Source: Streptomyces sp. SID9727
GTDB taxonomy: Bacteria; Actinomycetota; Actinomycetes; Streptomycetales; Streptomycetaceae
NCBI RefSeq assembly: GCF_010550605.1
Contig: NZ_JAAGNI010000144.1
Span: 1 to 40,305, forward strand
Length of the DNA stretch: 40,305 bases
Direction: 5' to 3'
The notes beneath the pieces are model-generated. The model ran no database searches. It worked only from the letters and a program-made list of their open reading frames with translations, and was not told the origin of the DNA. Of this stretch, positions 31,767-39,897 are shown one piece after another. The stretch's first letter is position 1; every line of letters starts with the position of its first letter. A program made the translations under genes and the position numbers.

Positions 31767-33563
31767 ATGACCGGCGTCGCCCCACCGGCCCACGTACCCC
31801 CCGCCTACGACCCGGCCGCCCCCGAGACGGCCGCCACCCTGCCGGTCGGCCGGCCGGCGACCGTACGGGCCTACGTCCTGGAGCTGCTGCGGCGCCACCG
31901 CAAGCCGTTCGTCGTGGTGACCCTGCTCAACACGTTCGCGGTGGTCGCGTCCATCGTGGGCCCGTACCTGCTGGGCGGGCTCGTGGAGGACCTGTCCGAC
32001 GGGGCCCGCGATCTGCACCTGGAGCGCACCGCCGCGGTCTTCGCGTGCGCGCTCGTGGTGCAGACCGTGGCCACCCGGATGATGCGGCTGCGCAGCGCCA
32101 TGCTGGGCGAGGAGATGCTCGCCGACCTCCGCGAGGACTTCCTCGTCCGGTCGGTGCGGCTGCCGCCGGGCGTGCTGGAGCGGGCCGGTACGGGTGATCT
32201 GCTGTCCCGGATCACCACCGACATCGACCGGCTCGCCAACGCCATGCGCGAGGCCGTCCCGCAGCTGACGATCGGTGTGGTGTGGGTGGGGCTGCTGGTC
32301 GCCGCCCTCACCGTCACCGCTCCCCCGCTCGCCCTGGCCGTGGTCGTGGCGCTGCCGGTGCTGCTCGTCGGCTGCCGCTGGTACTTCCGCCGGGGGCCCT
32401 CGGCGTACCGCTCGGAGGCCGCCGGCTACGCGGCGGTCGCCGCGGCCCTGGCGGAGACCGTGGACGCGGGGCGGACCGTTGAGGCGCACCGGCTGGGGGC
32501 GCGCCGGGTCGCGCTCTCGGACCTGCGGGTCAAGCAGTGGACGGCGTGGGAGCGCTACACGCTGTTCCTGCGGACGGTGCTGTTCCCGGTCATCAACATC
32601 ACGTACGCGACGATCCTCGGCGCGGTCCTGCTGCTGGGCGGCTGGTTCGTCATCGAGGGGTGGATGACCGTCGGCCAGCTCACCACGGGTGCGCTCCTGG
32701 CGCAGATGATGGTGGACCCGATCGGTCTGATCCTGCGCTGGTACGACGAGTTGCAGGTGGCCCAGGTGTCGCTGGCGCGGCTGGTGGGCGTCCGGGAGAT
32801 CGAGCCGGACGCGGGCGACGCCTCCGTGTCCCCGGACGGCCGGGACGTGCGGGCCGACGAGGTGCGCTTCGGGTACGTGGACGGGGTCGACGTGCTGCAC
32901 CGGGTGTCGCTGGACGTCGCGCCGGGCACCCGGCTGGCGCTGGTCGGCCCGTCGGGTGCGGGCAAGTCGACGCTGGGCCGGCTGCTGGCGGGGATCTACG
33001 CGCCCCGGGACGGCGAGGTCACGCTGGGCGGCGCGCGCCTGTCGCGGATGGTGACGGAGCGGGTGCGGTCGCACGTGGCGCTGGTCAACCAGGAGCACCA
33101 CGTGTTCGTCGGCTCGCTGCGGGACAACCTGCGGCTGGCGCGTACGGACGCCGAGGACGCGGAGCTGTGGGCGTCGCTCGCCGCGGTCGACGCGGACGGC
33201 TGGGCGCGGGCGCTGGAGCGGGGGCTCGACGCCGAGGTCGGCTCGGGGGGCCTGGTGATCACTCCGGCGCAGGCCCAGCAGATCGCGCTCGCCCGGCTGG
33301 TGCTGGCCGATCCGCACACGCTGGTCCTGGACGAGGCGACCTCGCTGCTCGACCCCCGGGCGGCCCGCGACCTGGAGCGGTCGCTCGCCCGGGTGCTGGA
33401 GGGCCGTACGGTGGTGGCGATCGCGCACCGGCTGCACACGGCGCACGACGCGGACGTGATCGCCGTGGTCGAGCAGGGCCGGATCACGGAGCTGGGCAGC
33501 CACGACGAGCTGGTGGCGGCGGACGGGGCGTACGCGGCGCTCTGGCGCTCCTGGCACGGCTGA
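31767..33563 (+). CDS. ABC exporter subunit with degenerate signature motif
   Basis: A 598-residue ABC half-transporter paired with the preceding gene. It has six membrane helices (about 35-315), an intact Walker A GPSGAGKST (about 393-401) and Walker B LVLDEATSLLD (about 518). The signature motif is ITPAQAQQIALA (about 498) instead of LSGGQ. With its partner it gives one canonical ATP site (this Walker A plus the partner's LSGGQ) and one degenerate site. The ATG at 31767 is preferred because GAGAGGA lies 6 bases upstream; an ATG at 31752 overlapping the previous stop is also possible and adds five residues. Two hairpins follow the stop. Confidence 0.9.
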   Translation: MTGVAPPAHVPPAYDPAAPETAATLPVGRPATVRAYVLELLRRHRKPFVVVTLLNTFAVVASIVGPYLLGGLVEDLSDGARDLHLERTAAVFACALVVQTVATRMMRLRSAMLGEEMLADLREDFLVRSVRLPPGVLERAGTGDLLSRITTDIDRLANAMREAVPQLTIGVVWVGLLVAALTVTAPPLALAVVVALPVLLVGCRWYFRRGPSAYRSEAAGYAAVAAALAETVDAGRTVEAHRLGARRVALSDLRVKQWTAWERYTLFLRTVLFPVINITYATILGAVLLLGGWFVIEGWMTVGQLTTGALLAQMMVDPIGLILRWYDELQVAQVSLARLVGVREIEPDAGDASVSPDGRDVRADEVRFGYVDGVDVLHRVSLDVAPGTRLALVGPSGAGKSTLGRLLAGIYAPRDGEVTLGGARLSRMVTERVRSHVALVNQEHHVFVGSLRDNLRLARTDAEDAELWASLAAVDADGWARALERGLDAEVGSGGLVITPAQAQQIALARLVLADPHTLVLDEATSLLDPRAARDLERSLARVLEGRTVVAIAHRLHTAHDADVIAVVEQGRITELGSHDELVAADGAYAALWRSWHG

Positions 33564-33569
33564 CGGGTC

Positions 33570-33598
33570 CCGGGGGCCGGTGCGCCGGTCCCCCGGGC
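33570..33598 (+). terminator. Terminator hairpin after the ABC pair
   Basis: CCCGGGGGCCGG (33570-33581) pairs with CCGGTCCCCCGGG (33586-33598) around a TGCG loop, with one bulged T. It starts 7 bases after the exporter stop. Confidence 0.65.
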
Positions 33599-33601
33599 CC
33601 G

Positions 33602-33628
33602 GCCGCCCGGGTCCGGCGCCCGGGCGGC
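33602..33628 (-). terminator. Second hairpin, directly after the YdjM-family stop
   Basis: A perfect 10-bp stem (GCCGCCCGGG at 33602-33611 with its complement at 33619-33628) and a 7-base loop abut the stop codon of the minus-strand gene. With the neighbouring hairpin it insulates the convergent genes. Confidence 0.65.
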
Positions 33629-34420
33629 TCAGATGACGTTCAGCGCCGCCGCCGCGCCCACGCCCCCGAGGATCATGAAGACGGGCATCAGCACCTTGAT
33701 CTCCACCCAGCTGCCGGCCTTGAAGCGCATGGCCTTGGGCGGGCCGATCGGGTACCAGCGCTTGCGGCCCAGCGGGATCGGCCACAGGATCGGGCAGCCC
33801 GAGACGGTCAGCGCGTCGCCGATGTCGTGGACGAGGGCGCCGAGCACGATCGGCAGCCCGAGCCAGAGGTATTCCTGGCCGGGGTCGGTGAACAGCCAGT
33901 CGGCGCCGTTGCCCGGCTTGTCGAGGACCCCGGCGAGGATCCACGCACTGGTCGCCCCGAGCAGCCACACCAGGACGTCGCTGGAGACGCGGGCGGCCCG
34001 CCAGAGCAGCCCCTCGACGGCGAGGACCAGGTGGACGAAGAGGATCGCGAGGACCCCCCAGCGCCCGCCGTTGTAGGCGACGGCGGAGGCGGCCGCTCCG
34101 GTCATGACGGCCCAGGCCCAGGTGTGGGTGAGGGTGCGGTGGCCGCCGTTGCGGTGGGAGTCGCCCCGCAGCTTGGTGGCCTTGTAGACGGCGTGCGAGA
34201 GCTTGTCGACGATCTCGCACACCCCGCGCGAGAGGGGCCCGAAGGCGCGCGAGATGGTCGCCGACTTGTGGTCGAGGTCGGGGGCGAGCGCTGCGCCCGC
34301 GCTGATCAGCGCCCCGACGACGAGGACGGGCCACGGCATGGTGTGGCCGGTGGCCGCCGCCGCGGCGCCCACCCCCAGCCAGGCCGCCGCCCCTGACAGA
34401 GAGTGTGCCGGTCCCATCAT
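33629..34420 (-). CDS. YdjM/LexA-regulated-type membrane metal-dependent hydrolase family protein
   Basis: A 263-residue integral membrane protein of the YdjM family (DUF457), usually described as membrane-bound metal-dependent hydrolases, with no proven substrate. Conserved acidic and histidine motifs are visible: PDLDH (about 48-52), HRTLTHT (about 93-99) and HDIGDALT (about 200). Four or five hydrophobic segments alternate with them, and the motifs are likely metal ligands at the membrane face. Two adjacent ATG codons (34420 and 34417) are possible starts. The gene is divergent from the Ski2-like helicase gene. Confidence 0.82.
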   Translation of the reverse strand: MMGPAHSLSGAAAWLGVGAAAAATGHTMPWPVLVVGALISAGAALAPDLDHKSATISRAFGPLSRGVCEIVDKLSHAVYKATKLRGDSHRNGGHRTLTHTWAWAVMTGAAASAVAYNGGRWGVLAILFVHLVLAVEGLLWRAARVSSDVLVWLLGATSAWILAGVLDKPGNGADWLFTDPGQEYLWLGLPIVLGALVHDIGDALTVSGCPILWPIPLGRKRWYPIGPPKAMRFKAGSWVEIKVLMPVFMILGGVGAAAALNVI

Positions 34421-34591
34421 GACTGCCGAGCCCCCGTAGGTGTCGCCGAGTGCGCCGGGTGGTGCACCCGAGCGCGGGATCCGGCCACCGCCGTTGCGGC
34501 GTGGCCGAGTTGAGTGGGAAGCGTATCGTTCGTGATCTTCGGGCCGTCGTCCGGTTCCCTCATCGGGGCGGAAGGCAGGCAAGATGGGGGC

Positions 34592-37105
34592 GTGACCCTT
34601 ATCGATCAGCTCCCCCCGACCGCCGATCCCGACGCTCTCTTCGAGGCCTTCTCGTCCTGGACCGAGACGCAGGGGATCACCCTCTACCCCGCTCAGGAGG
34701 AGGCGCTGATCGAGGTGGTGTCCGGGGCCAATGTGATCCTTTCGACGCCCACGGGGTCCGGGAAGAGCCTGGTCGCGGCGGGTGCGCACTTCACGGCGCT
34801 GGCCCAGGACAAGGTCACCTTCTACACCGCGCCGATCAAGGCGCTGGTCTCGGAGAAGTTCTTCGACCTGTGCAAGCTGTTCGGTACGGAGAACGTCGGC
34901 ATGCTCACCGGGGACGCCTCGGTCAACGCCGACGCCCCGGTGATCTGCTGCACCGCCGAGGTGCTGGCGTCGATCGCGCTGCGTGACGGTAAGTACGCGG
35001 ACATCGGCCAGGTCGTGATGGACGAGTTCCACTTCTACGCGGAGCCGGACCGGGGCTGGGCGTGGCAGATCCCGCTGCTCGAACTGCCGCAGGCCCAGTT
35101 CGTCCTGATGTCGGCGACGCTCGGCGACGTCCGGATGTTCGAGGAGGACCTGACGCGGCGCACCGGCCGCCCGACCTCCGTGATCCGCTCGGCGACCCGT
35201 CCCGTACCGCTGAGCTACGAGTACCGGCTGACCCCGATCACCGAGACGCTCACGGAGCTCCTGGACACCCGGCAGTCGCCGGTGTACATCGTGCACTTCA
35301 CGCAGGCGGCCGCGGTGGAGCGGGCGCAGTCGCTGATGAGCATCAACATGTGCACCAAGGAGGAGAAGGAGAAGATCGCCGATCTCATCGGCAACTTCCG
35401 CTTCACCACCAAGTTCGGCCAGAACCTCTCGCGGTACGTGCGCCACGGGATCGGTGTGCACCACGCGGGCATGCTCCCCAAGTACCGCAGGCTGGTGGAG
35501 AAGCTGGCGCAGGCGGGTCTGCTGAAGGTGATCTGCGGTACGGACACGCTGGGCGTCGGCGTCAACGTGCCGATCCGCACGGTGCTGTTCACCGCGCTCA
35601 CCAAGTACGACGGCACCCGGGTGCGGACACTGCGGGCGCGGGAGTTCCACCAGATCGCCGGCCGGGCCGGGCGGGCGGGGTTCGACACGGCGGGCTTCGT
35701 CGTCGCCCAGGCGCCCGAGCACGTCATCGAGAACGAGAAGGCGGTCAAGAAGGCGGGTGACGACCCGAAGAAGAAGCGGAAGGTCGTCCGCAAGAAGGCC
35801 CCCGAGGGCTTCGTCGCCTGGTCGGAGACCACGTTCGACAAGCTCATCCAGTCCGATCCGGAGCCGTTGACCTCGCGTTTCCGGGTCACGCACACGATGC
35901 TGCTGTCCGTGATCGCGCGCCCGGGCAACGCCTTCGAGGCGATGCGGCATCTGCTGGAGGACAACCACGAGCCGCGCCGGGCGCAGTTGCGGCACATCCG
36001 CCGCGCCATCGCGATCTACCGGTCGCTGCTGGACGGCGGTGTGGTGGAGCAGCTGGACGAGCCGGACGCCGAGGGGCGCATCGTGCGGCTCACCGTGGAC
36101 CTCCAGCAGGACTTCGCACTGAACCAGCCGCTGTCCACGTTCGCGCTGGCCGCGTTCGAGCTGCTGGACCCGGACTCGCCGTCGTACGCGCTCGACATGG
36201 TCTCCGTGGTGGAGTCGACGCTGGACGATCCGCGCCAGATCCTGGCCGCGCAGCAGAACAAGGCGCGCGGTGAGGCGGTCGGGCAGATGAAGGCCGACGG
36301 CATCGAGTACGAGGAGCGGATGGAGCTGCTCCAGGAGGTGACGTACCCGAAGCCGCTGAGCGAGCTGCTGTGGCACGCGTACGACGTCTACCGGCGCAGC
36401 CACCCCTGGGTGGGCGACCATCCGGTGTCGCCGAAGTCGGTGATCCGTGACATGTACGAACGGGCCATGACGTTCACGGAGTTCACGTCGAACTACGAGC
36501 TGGCACGGACCGAGGGCATCGTGCTGCGGTATCTGGCGAGCGCGTACAAGGCGCTGGAGCACACCATCCCGGACGACCTCAAGTCCGAGGACCTGGAGGA
36601 TCTGATCGCCTGGCTGGGCGAGATGGTCCGTCAGGTCGACTCCAGTCTGCTGGACGAGTGGGAGCAGCTGGCCAACCCCGAGGTGGAGACCGCCGAGCAG
36701 GCGCAGGAGCGGGCCGACGAGGTCAAGCCGGTCACGGCGAACGCCCGCGCGTTCCGGGTGCTGGTGCGCAACGCGATGTTCCGCCGGGTGGAGCTGGCCG
36801 CGCTGGACCGGGTCCGCGACCTGGGCGAGCTGGACGCGGACGCGGGCTGGGACGAGGACGCGTGGGGTGAGGCGATGGACGCGTACTGGGACGAGTACGA
36901 GGAGCTGGGCACCGGTCCCGACGCGCGCGGGCCGAAGCTGCTGAAGATCGACGAGGACGCGGCGCACGGTGTGTGGCGGGTCCGCCAGACGTTCGCCGAC
37001 CCGAACGGCGACCACGACTGGGGCATCAGCGCGGAGGTGGACCTCGCCGCGTCGGACGAGGAGGGCCGGGCGGTCGTGCGGGTCACGTCCGTGGGCCAGT
37101 TGTGA
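34592..37105 (+). CDS. Ski2/Mtr4-like superfamily 2 DExH helicase with C-terminal DUF3516
   Basis: An 837-residue SF2 helicase. Motif I is STPTGSGKS (about 51-59), motif Ia TAPIKALVSEK, motif II MDEFHFY, motif III MSATLGD, and motif VI QIAGRAGRAG. A lysine-rich linker DDPKKKRKVVRKK (about 389-401) leads to a long C-terminal region matching DUF3516, seen with this helicase in actinobacteria. A role in RNA turnover or ribosome-linked unwinding is inferred from the Ski2 family. The GTG at 34592 fits the conserved beginning TLIDQLPPTADPDALFEAF; no ideal ribosome site is present, since GGGGG is only one base away. The thioesterase gene follows after 17 bases. Confidence 0.92.
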   Translation: MTLIDQLPPTADPDALFEAFSSWTETQGITLYPAQEEALIEVVSGANVILSTPTGSGKSLVAAGAHFTALAQDKVTFYTAPIKALVSEKFFDLCKLFGTENVGMLTGDASVNADAPVICCTAEVLASIALRDGKYADIGQVVMDEFHFYAEPDRGWAWQIPLLELPQAQFVLMSATLGDVRMFEEDLTRRTGRPTSVIRSATRPVPLSYEYRLTPITETLTELLDTRQSPVYIVHFTQAAAVERAQSLMSINMCTKEEKEKIADLIGNFRFTTKFGQNLSRYVRHGIGVHHAGMLPKYRRLVEKLAQAGLLKVICGTDTLGVGVNVPIRTVLFTALTKYDGTRVRTLRAREFHQIAGRAGRAGFDTAGFVVAQAPEHVIENEKAVKKAGDDPKKKRKVVRKKAPEGFVAWSETTFDKLIQSDPEPLTSRFRVTHTMLLSVIARPGNAFEAMRHLLEDNHEPRRAQLRHIRRAIAIYRSLLDGGVVEQLDEPDAEGRIVRLTVDLQQDFALNQPLSTFALAAFELLDPDSPSYALDMVSVVESTLDDPRQILAAQQNKARGEAVGQMKADGIEYEERMELLQEVTYPKPLSELLWHAYDVYRRSHPWVGDHPVSPKSVIRDMYERAMTFTEFTSNYELARTEGIVLRYLASAYKALEHTIPDDLKSEDLEDLIAWLGEMVRQVDSSLLDEWEQLANPEVETAEQAQERADEVKPVTANARAFRVLVRNAMFRRVELAALDRVRDLGELDADAGWDEDAWGEAMDAYWDEYEELGTGPDARGPKLLKIDEDAAHGVWRVRQTFADPNGDHDWGISAEVDLAASDEEGRAVVRVTSVGQL

Positions 37106-37122
37106 GAGTGGAGAAGAACGGC

Positions 37123-38007
37123 ATGACGAACCCCGCCGAGCACTTGGTCGACCTGCTCGACCTGGAGCGGATCGAGGTCAACATCTTCCGCGGCCGGAGC
37201 CCCGAGGAGTCCCTGCAACGGGTCTTCGGCGGCCAGGTCGCGGGGCAGGCGCTGGTGGCGGCGGGCCGCACCACGGACGGGGACCGGCCGGTGCACTCGC
37301 TGCACGCCTACTTCCTGCGGCCGGGCCGTCCCGGGGTGCCGATCGTGTACGACGTGGAGCGCGTCCGGGACGGCAGGTCGTTCACCACCCGGCGGGTGAC
37401 GGCCGTCCAGCAGGGCCGGACGATCTTCAACCTGACGGCGTCGTTCCACCGCCCGGAGGAGGCGGGCTTCGAGCACCAGCTGCCGCCGGCCCGGGTGGTG
37501 CCGGACCCGGAGGAGCTGCCGACGGTCGCCGAGGAGGTGCGCGAGCACTTGGGCGGTCTGCCGGAGGCCCTGGAGCGGATGGCGCGGCGTCAGCCGTTCG
37601 ACATCCGCTACGTGGACCGGCTGCGCTGGACGCGCGAGGAGATCAAGGACGCGGACCCGCGCAGCGCGGTGTGGATGCGTGCGGTGGGGCCGCTGGGCGA
37701 CGATCCGCTGGTGCACACCTGCGCGTTGACGTACGCGAGCGACATGACGCTCCTCGACGCGGTCCGCATCCCGGTGGAGCCGCTGTGGGGCCCGCGCGGT
37801 TTCGACATGGCTTCGCTGGACCACGCGATGTGGTTCCACCGGCCGTTCCGTGCGGACGAGTGGTTCCTGTACGACCAGGAGTCGCCGGTCGCGACGGGCG
37901 GGCGGGGTCTGGCGCGCGGACGGATCTACGACCGGGCGGGCCACCTGCTGGTGTCCGTGGTGCAGGAGGGCCTGTTCCGGCGGCTGGGCGACGCCCCGTC
38001 CGCGTAA
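37123..38007 (+). CDS. tesB: Acyl-CoA thioesterase II (TesB family)
   Basis: A 294-residue double hot-dog acyl-CoA thioesterase, which hydrolyses fatty acyl-CoA to free acid and CoA in the cytosol. Typical segments are RVFGGQVAGQALVAA (34-48), HSLHAYFLRPG (about 60-70), RDGRSFTTRRV, and in the second hot dog DMTLLDAVRIP, FDMASLDHAMWFHRPFRADEW (given by its ends, about 227-247) and ESPVATGGRGLARGRIYD. The length is normal. GGAGAAG lies 6 bases before the ATG. It begins 17 bases after the helicase stop, so the two are probably co-transcribed, though their functions are not obviously linked. Confidence 0.93.
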   Translation: MTNPAEHLVDLLDLERIEVNIFRGRSPEESLQRVFGGQVAGQALVAAGRTTDGDRPVHSLHAYFLRPGRPGVPIVYDVERVRDGRSFTTRRVTAVQQGRTIFNLTASFHRPEEAGFEHQLPPARVVPDPEELPTVAEEVREHLGGLPEALERMARRQPFDIRYVDRLRWTREEIKDADPRSAVWMRAVGPLGDDPLVHTCALTYASDMTLLDAVRIPVEPLWGPRGFDMASLDHAMWFHRPFRADEWFLYDQESPVATGGRGLARGRIYDRAGHLLVSVVQEGLFRRLGDAPSA

Positions 38008-38068
38008 CTCCCTCGGGCGGTAGGGCTACTGTTCGACTTCCGGATCATCGCAACGGAGGAGCGCGCAC

Positions 38069-38767
38069 GTGGCCACCGTCCTGAAAGTGAGTCCCGTTGC
38101 CACGGGGAGGAAGCCGCGCAAGGGCGCGCCGGCTCCCCCTCCCGTCTCACCCTTCAGCCATGTCGTCAGGGTCACGGACGTGCCGGGCGGGGAGGCGCGC
38201 ATCCTGGCCCACCTGGAGCGGGAGCTGCCGCCGGGCGGCATACCGGCGTACCTCGCCGCCCGCAAGGACGGGGCCCGCTCCTTCGTCCTGTGGGCCGACC
38301 CGGAGCGCCGCGCCCGGCTGGCGACGGTCGTCACCGCGTCGGCCGGTGACGGGGTCTCGGCGTACCAGGTGCTCGGCGGTTACGGGGAGGTGCTGGGCAC
38401 GGTCGTGCGCGAGAAGGCGTGCTCGGGCAAGGGCCTGCGCACGCGCTGGTCGGTCACCCAGACCGGCTGCCCCGAGGCCGTCGGCTACAAGGGCCGGATC
38501 TTCTGGTGGTACGTGTGGTGGCTGCTGTACCCGTTGTGGCTGGCGATCGGCGTGGGCAGCCTGGTGAACGGCGGCGGCGACGTGCCACGCGGGCCGCGGC
38601 GCATCCGCTGGCGGGCGGTCGGTGAGACGCCCTTCGAGTTCCACGCCGACGGCGAGGTCGTCGTACACGCGCAGTGGACCGACCAGCGGCTGGCGGCGGC
38701 ATTGACGGCGCTGGTCACCTCCTTCGACAGCTGGCTCGGCATGCCCTGGGACGACAAGCGGGAGTAG
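38069..38767 (+). CDS. Unknown membrane-associated protein (232 aa)
   Basis: A 232-residue protein that I do not recognise. The N-terminal two thirds are soluble and mixed alpha/beta. One strongly aromatic hydrophobic segment, FWWYVWWLLYPLWLAIGVG (about 147-165), probably enters the membrane, and the last 60 residues are soluble again with WTDQRLAAALTALVTSF. The GTG start is well supported by GGAGGA 8 bases upstream. It lies 61 bases after tesB, within the same direction of transcription, and ends seven bases before the convergent gene. Confidence 0.8.
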   Translation: MATVLKVSPVATGRKPRKGAPAPPPVSPFSHVVRVTDVPGGEARILAHLERELPPGGIPAYLAARKDGARSFVLWADPERRARLATVVTASAGDGVSAYQVLGGYGEVLGTVVREKACSGKGLRTRWSVTQTGCPEAVGYKGRIFWWYVWWLLYPLWLAIGVGSLVNGGGDVPRGPRRIRWRAVGETPFEFHADGEVVVHAQWTDQRLAAALTALVTSFDSWLGMPWDDKRE

Positions 38768-38773
38768 CGGCCG

Positions 38774-39799
38774 TCATCTCCGGTACCGCTGTGCCACCGC
38801 CTCGAAGGCGGCCTTGGGCTCCCATTCCATGTCGGGGTAGGTGCGTCCCCGGCGCCCTTCGAGGAGTTTGACGATGCCCAGTCCCGCCCGGTCCAGGTCG
38901 TCCCTGGGGTCGCCGTCCGGGCGGTGCGGGTAGCCGGGAAGGGCGAACAGGAAGACGAAGGCGCTGTCCACGCCCTCGGTCTCGAAGACCTCCAGGAGTT
39001 CGCTCAGGTACGCGGCCTGGCCGGCCTCGTCGCGTTCGTAGACGCCGTCCAGCCGTACCGGGTCCTTGGTCAGCGGGTCGTGCTCGACCACGTCGAGGAC
39101 CCGCCCGCCCCGGTCCCCCGCGCCACGGTAGGCGGCGGTGCCGAAGCCGGTGACGGCGAGCGGCTTCGGACCCCCGGCGAGGGCGCGGACCGCCTCGCGG
39201 AACCGGTCGGCGATCTCGGCGGAGCGGATCAGCTCGTACGTCACGATGTCGAAGGGGCCCCAGTCGACCTGCTCGAACTGGATGGCCGCGTACGTGAGGG
39301 AGCCCTGGTAGTGCTCGCGGATGGCGGCCACCGCGTCGCCCAGAAACGCGTTGACGCGCACGCCGAGTCCGCGGATCGCCTCGGCCCGTAGCTCGGGGCG
39401 GCCCATCAGGTGTCCGACCCGTTCCTCGGGGCTCTCGCCGGGCAGGAACCCCCGGTTCATCACGCTCAGCTCGACACCCGCGACGAACACGACCGCGGCG
39501 CCCTCCTGCCGGAGCCGCTCCGCTCGTGCGGCGCAGTCGCGGAAGAGCGCGAGGATCTGCTCCGGTTCCCGTTCCAGCGGGTAGGGCGAGAACCAGACCT
39601 CCAGGCCGAGCGCGGCCGCTGCGGACGCGGCCCGTTCCAGCCGGTCCGGGTCGCCGCCGATGATCTGGACCGCGTCGCAGTGCAGGTCGTCGCGGATGAT
39701 CGCCAGTTCCCGCCGGACCACCGCGAGGTCGAAGTGCTCGCGCGAGGTGCGGCCGTGCAGGACGAATCCGGTGTCGTACGTCATTCCCCTGGCCCGCAT
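38774..39799 (-). CDS. TIM-barrel glycosidase-like protein (often labelled abortive infection protein)
   Basis: A 341-residue soluble protein with the repeated strand-helix pattern of a TIM barrel: MTYDTGFV at the start, DAVQIIGGDPDRLERAA, LGLEVWFSPYPLE, AVVFVAGVELSVMNRGF, YAAIQFEQVDWGPFDIV, PLAVTGFGTAAYRGA, VDSAFVFLFALPGYPHR. Glu residues in FVAGVELS stand where glycoside hydrolases of this clan keep an acid; the second position reads VTGFG here where relatives I recall have TEFG, so activity may be altered. Streptomyces homologues are frequently named abortive phage infection proteins, without evidence in this sequence. The ATG at 39799 has GAGAGGA 6 bases upstream. Divergent from a TetR gene that probably controls it. 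Confidence 0.82.
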   Translation of the reverse strand: MRARGMTYDTGFVLHGRTSREHFDLAVVRRELAIIRDDLHCDAVQIIGGDPDRLERAASAAAALGLEVWFSPYPLEREPEQILALFRDCAARAERLRQEGAAVVFVAGVELSVMNRGFLPGESPEERVGHLMGRPELRAEAIRGLGVRVNAFLGDAVAAIREHYQGSLTYAAIQFEQVDWGPFDIVTYELIRSAEIADRFREAVRALAGGPKPLAVTGFGTAAYRGAGDRGGRVLDVVEHDPLTKDPVRLDGVYERDEAGQAAYLSELLEVFETEGVDSAFVFLFALPGYPHRPDGDPRDDLDRAGLGIVKLLEGRRGRTYPDMEWEPKAAFEAVAQRYRR

Positions 39800-39847
39800 G
39801 GTGGGTCCTCTCCGTCGGTCGGGTCCGGCCGAGGCTCGCAGGAAAAG

Positions 39848-39875
39848 TGCGTGCACGCAAGTTTGCGCGCACGCA
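39848..39875. promoter_or_regulatory. 28-bp near-perfect palindrome, probable TetR operator
   Basis: TGCGTGCACGCAAG (39848-39861) faces TTTGCGCGCACGCA (39862-39875); 12 of 14 positions are symmetric. It lies between the divergent TIM-barrel and TetR genes, 22 bases before the TetR start and 48 before the other, where a TetR dimer pair would block both promoters. Confidence 0.75.
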
Positions 39876-39897
39876 GTCTCCGTGGCACGCTGGCGCG

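Noticed and set aside
35755..35810. Exact PKKKRKV sequence, identical to a viral nuclear localisation signal, in the Ski2-like helicase
   Set aside because: A bacterial cytosolic helicase has no nuclear import; a lysine-rich linker is expected by chance and probably contacts RNA.
38774..39799. Abortive phage infection gene next to the window end, possibly part of a defence cluster
   Set aside because: The name is a database habit for this TIM-barrel family; the sequence shows a glycosidase-like barrel with its own TetR regulator and no link to the island.
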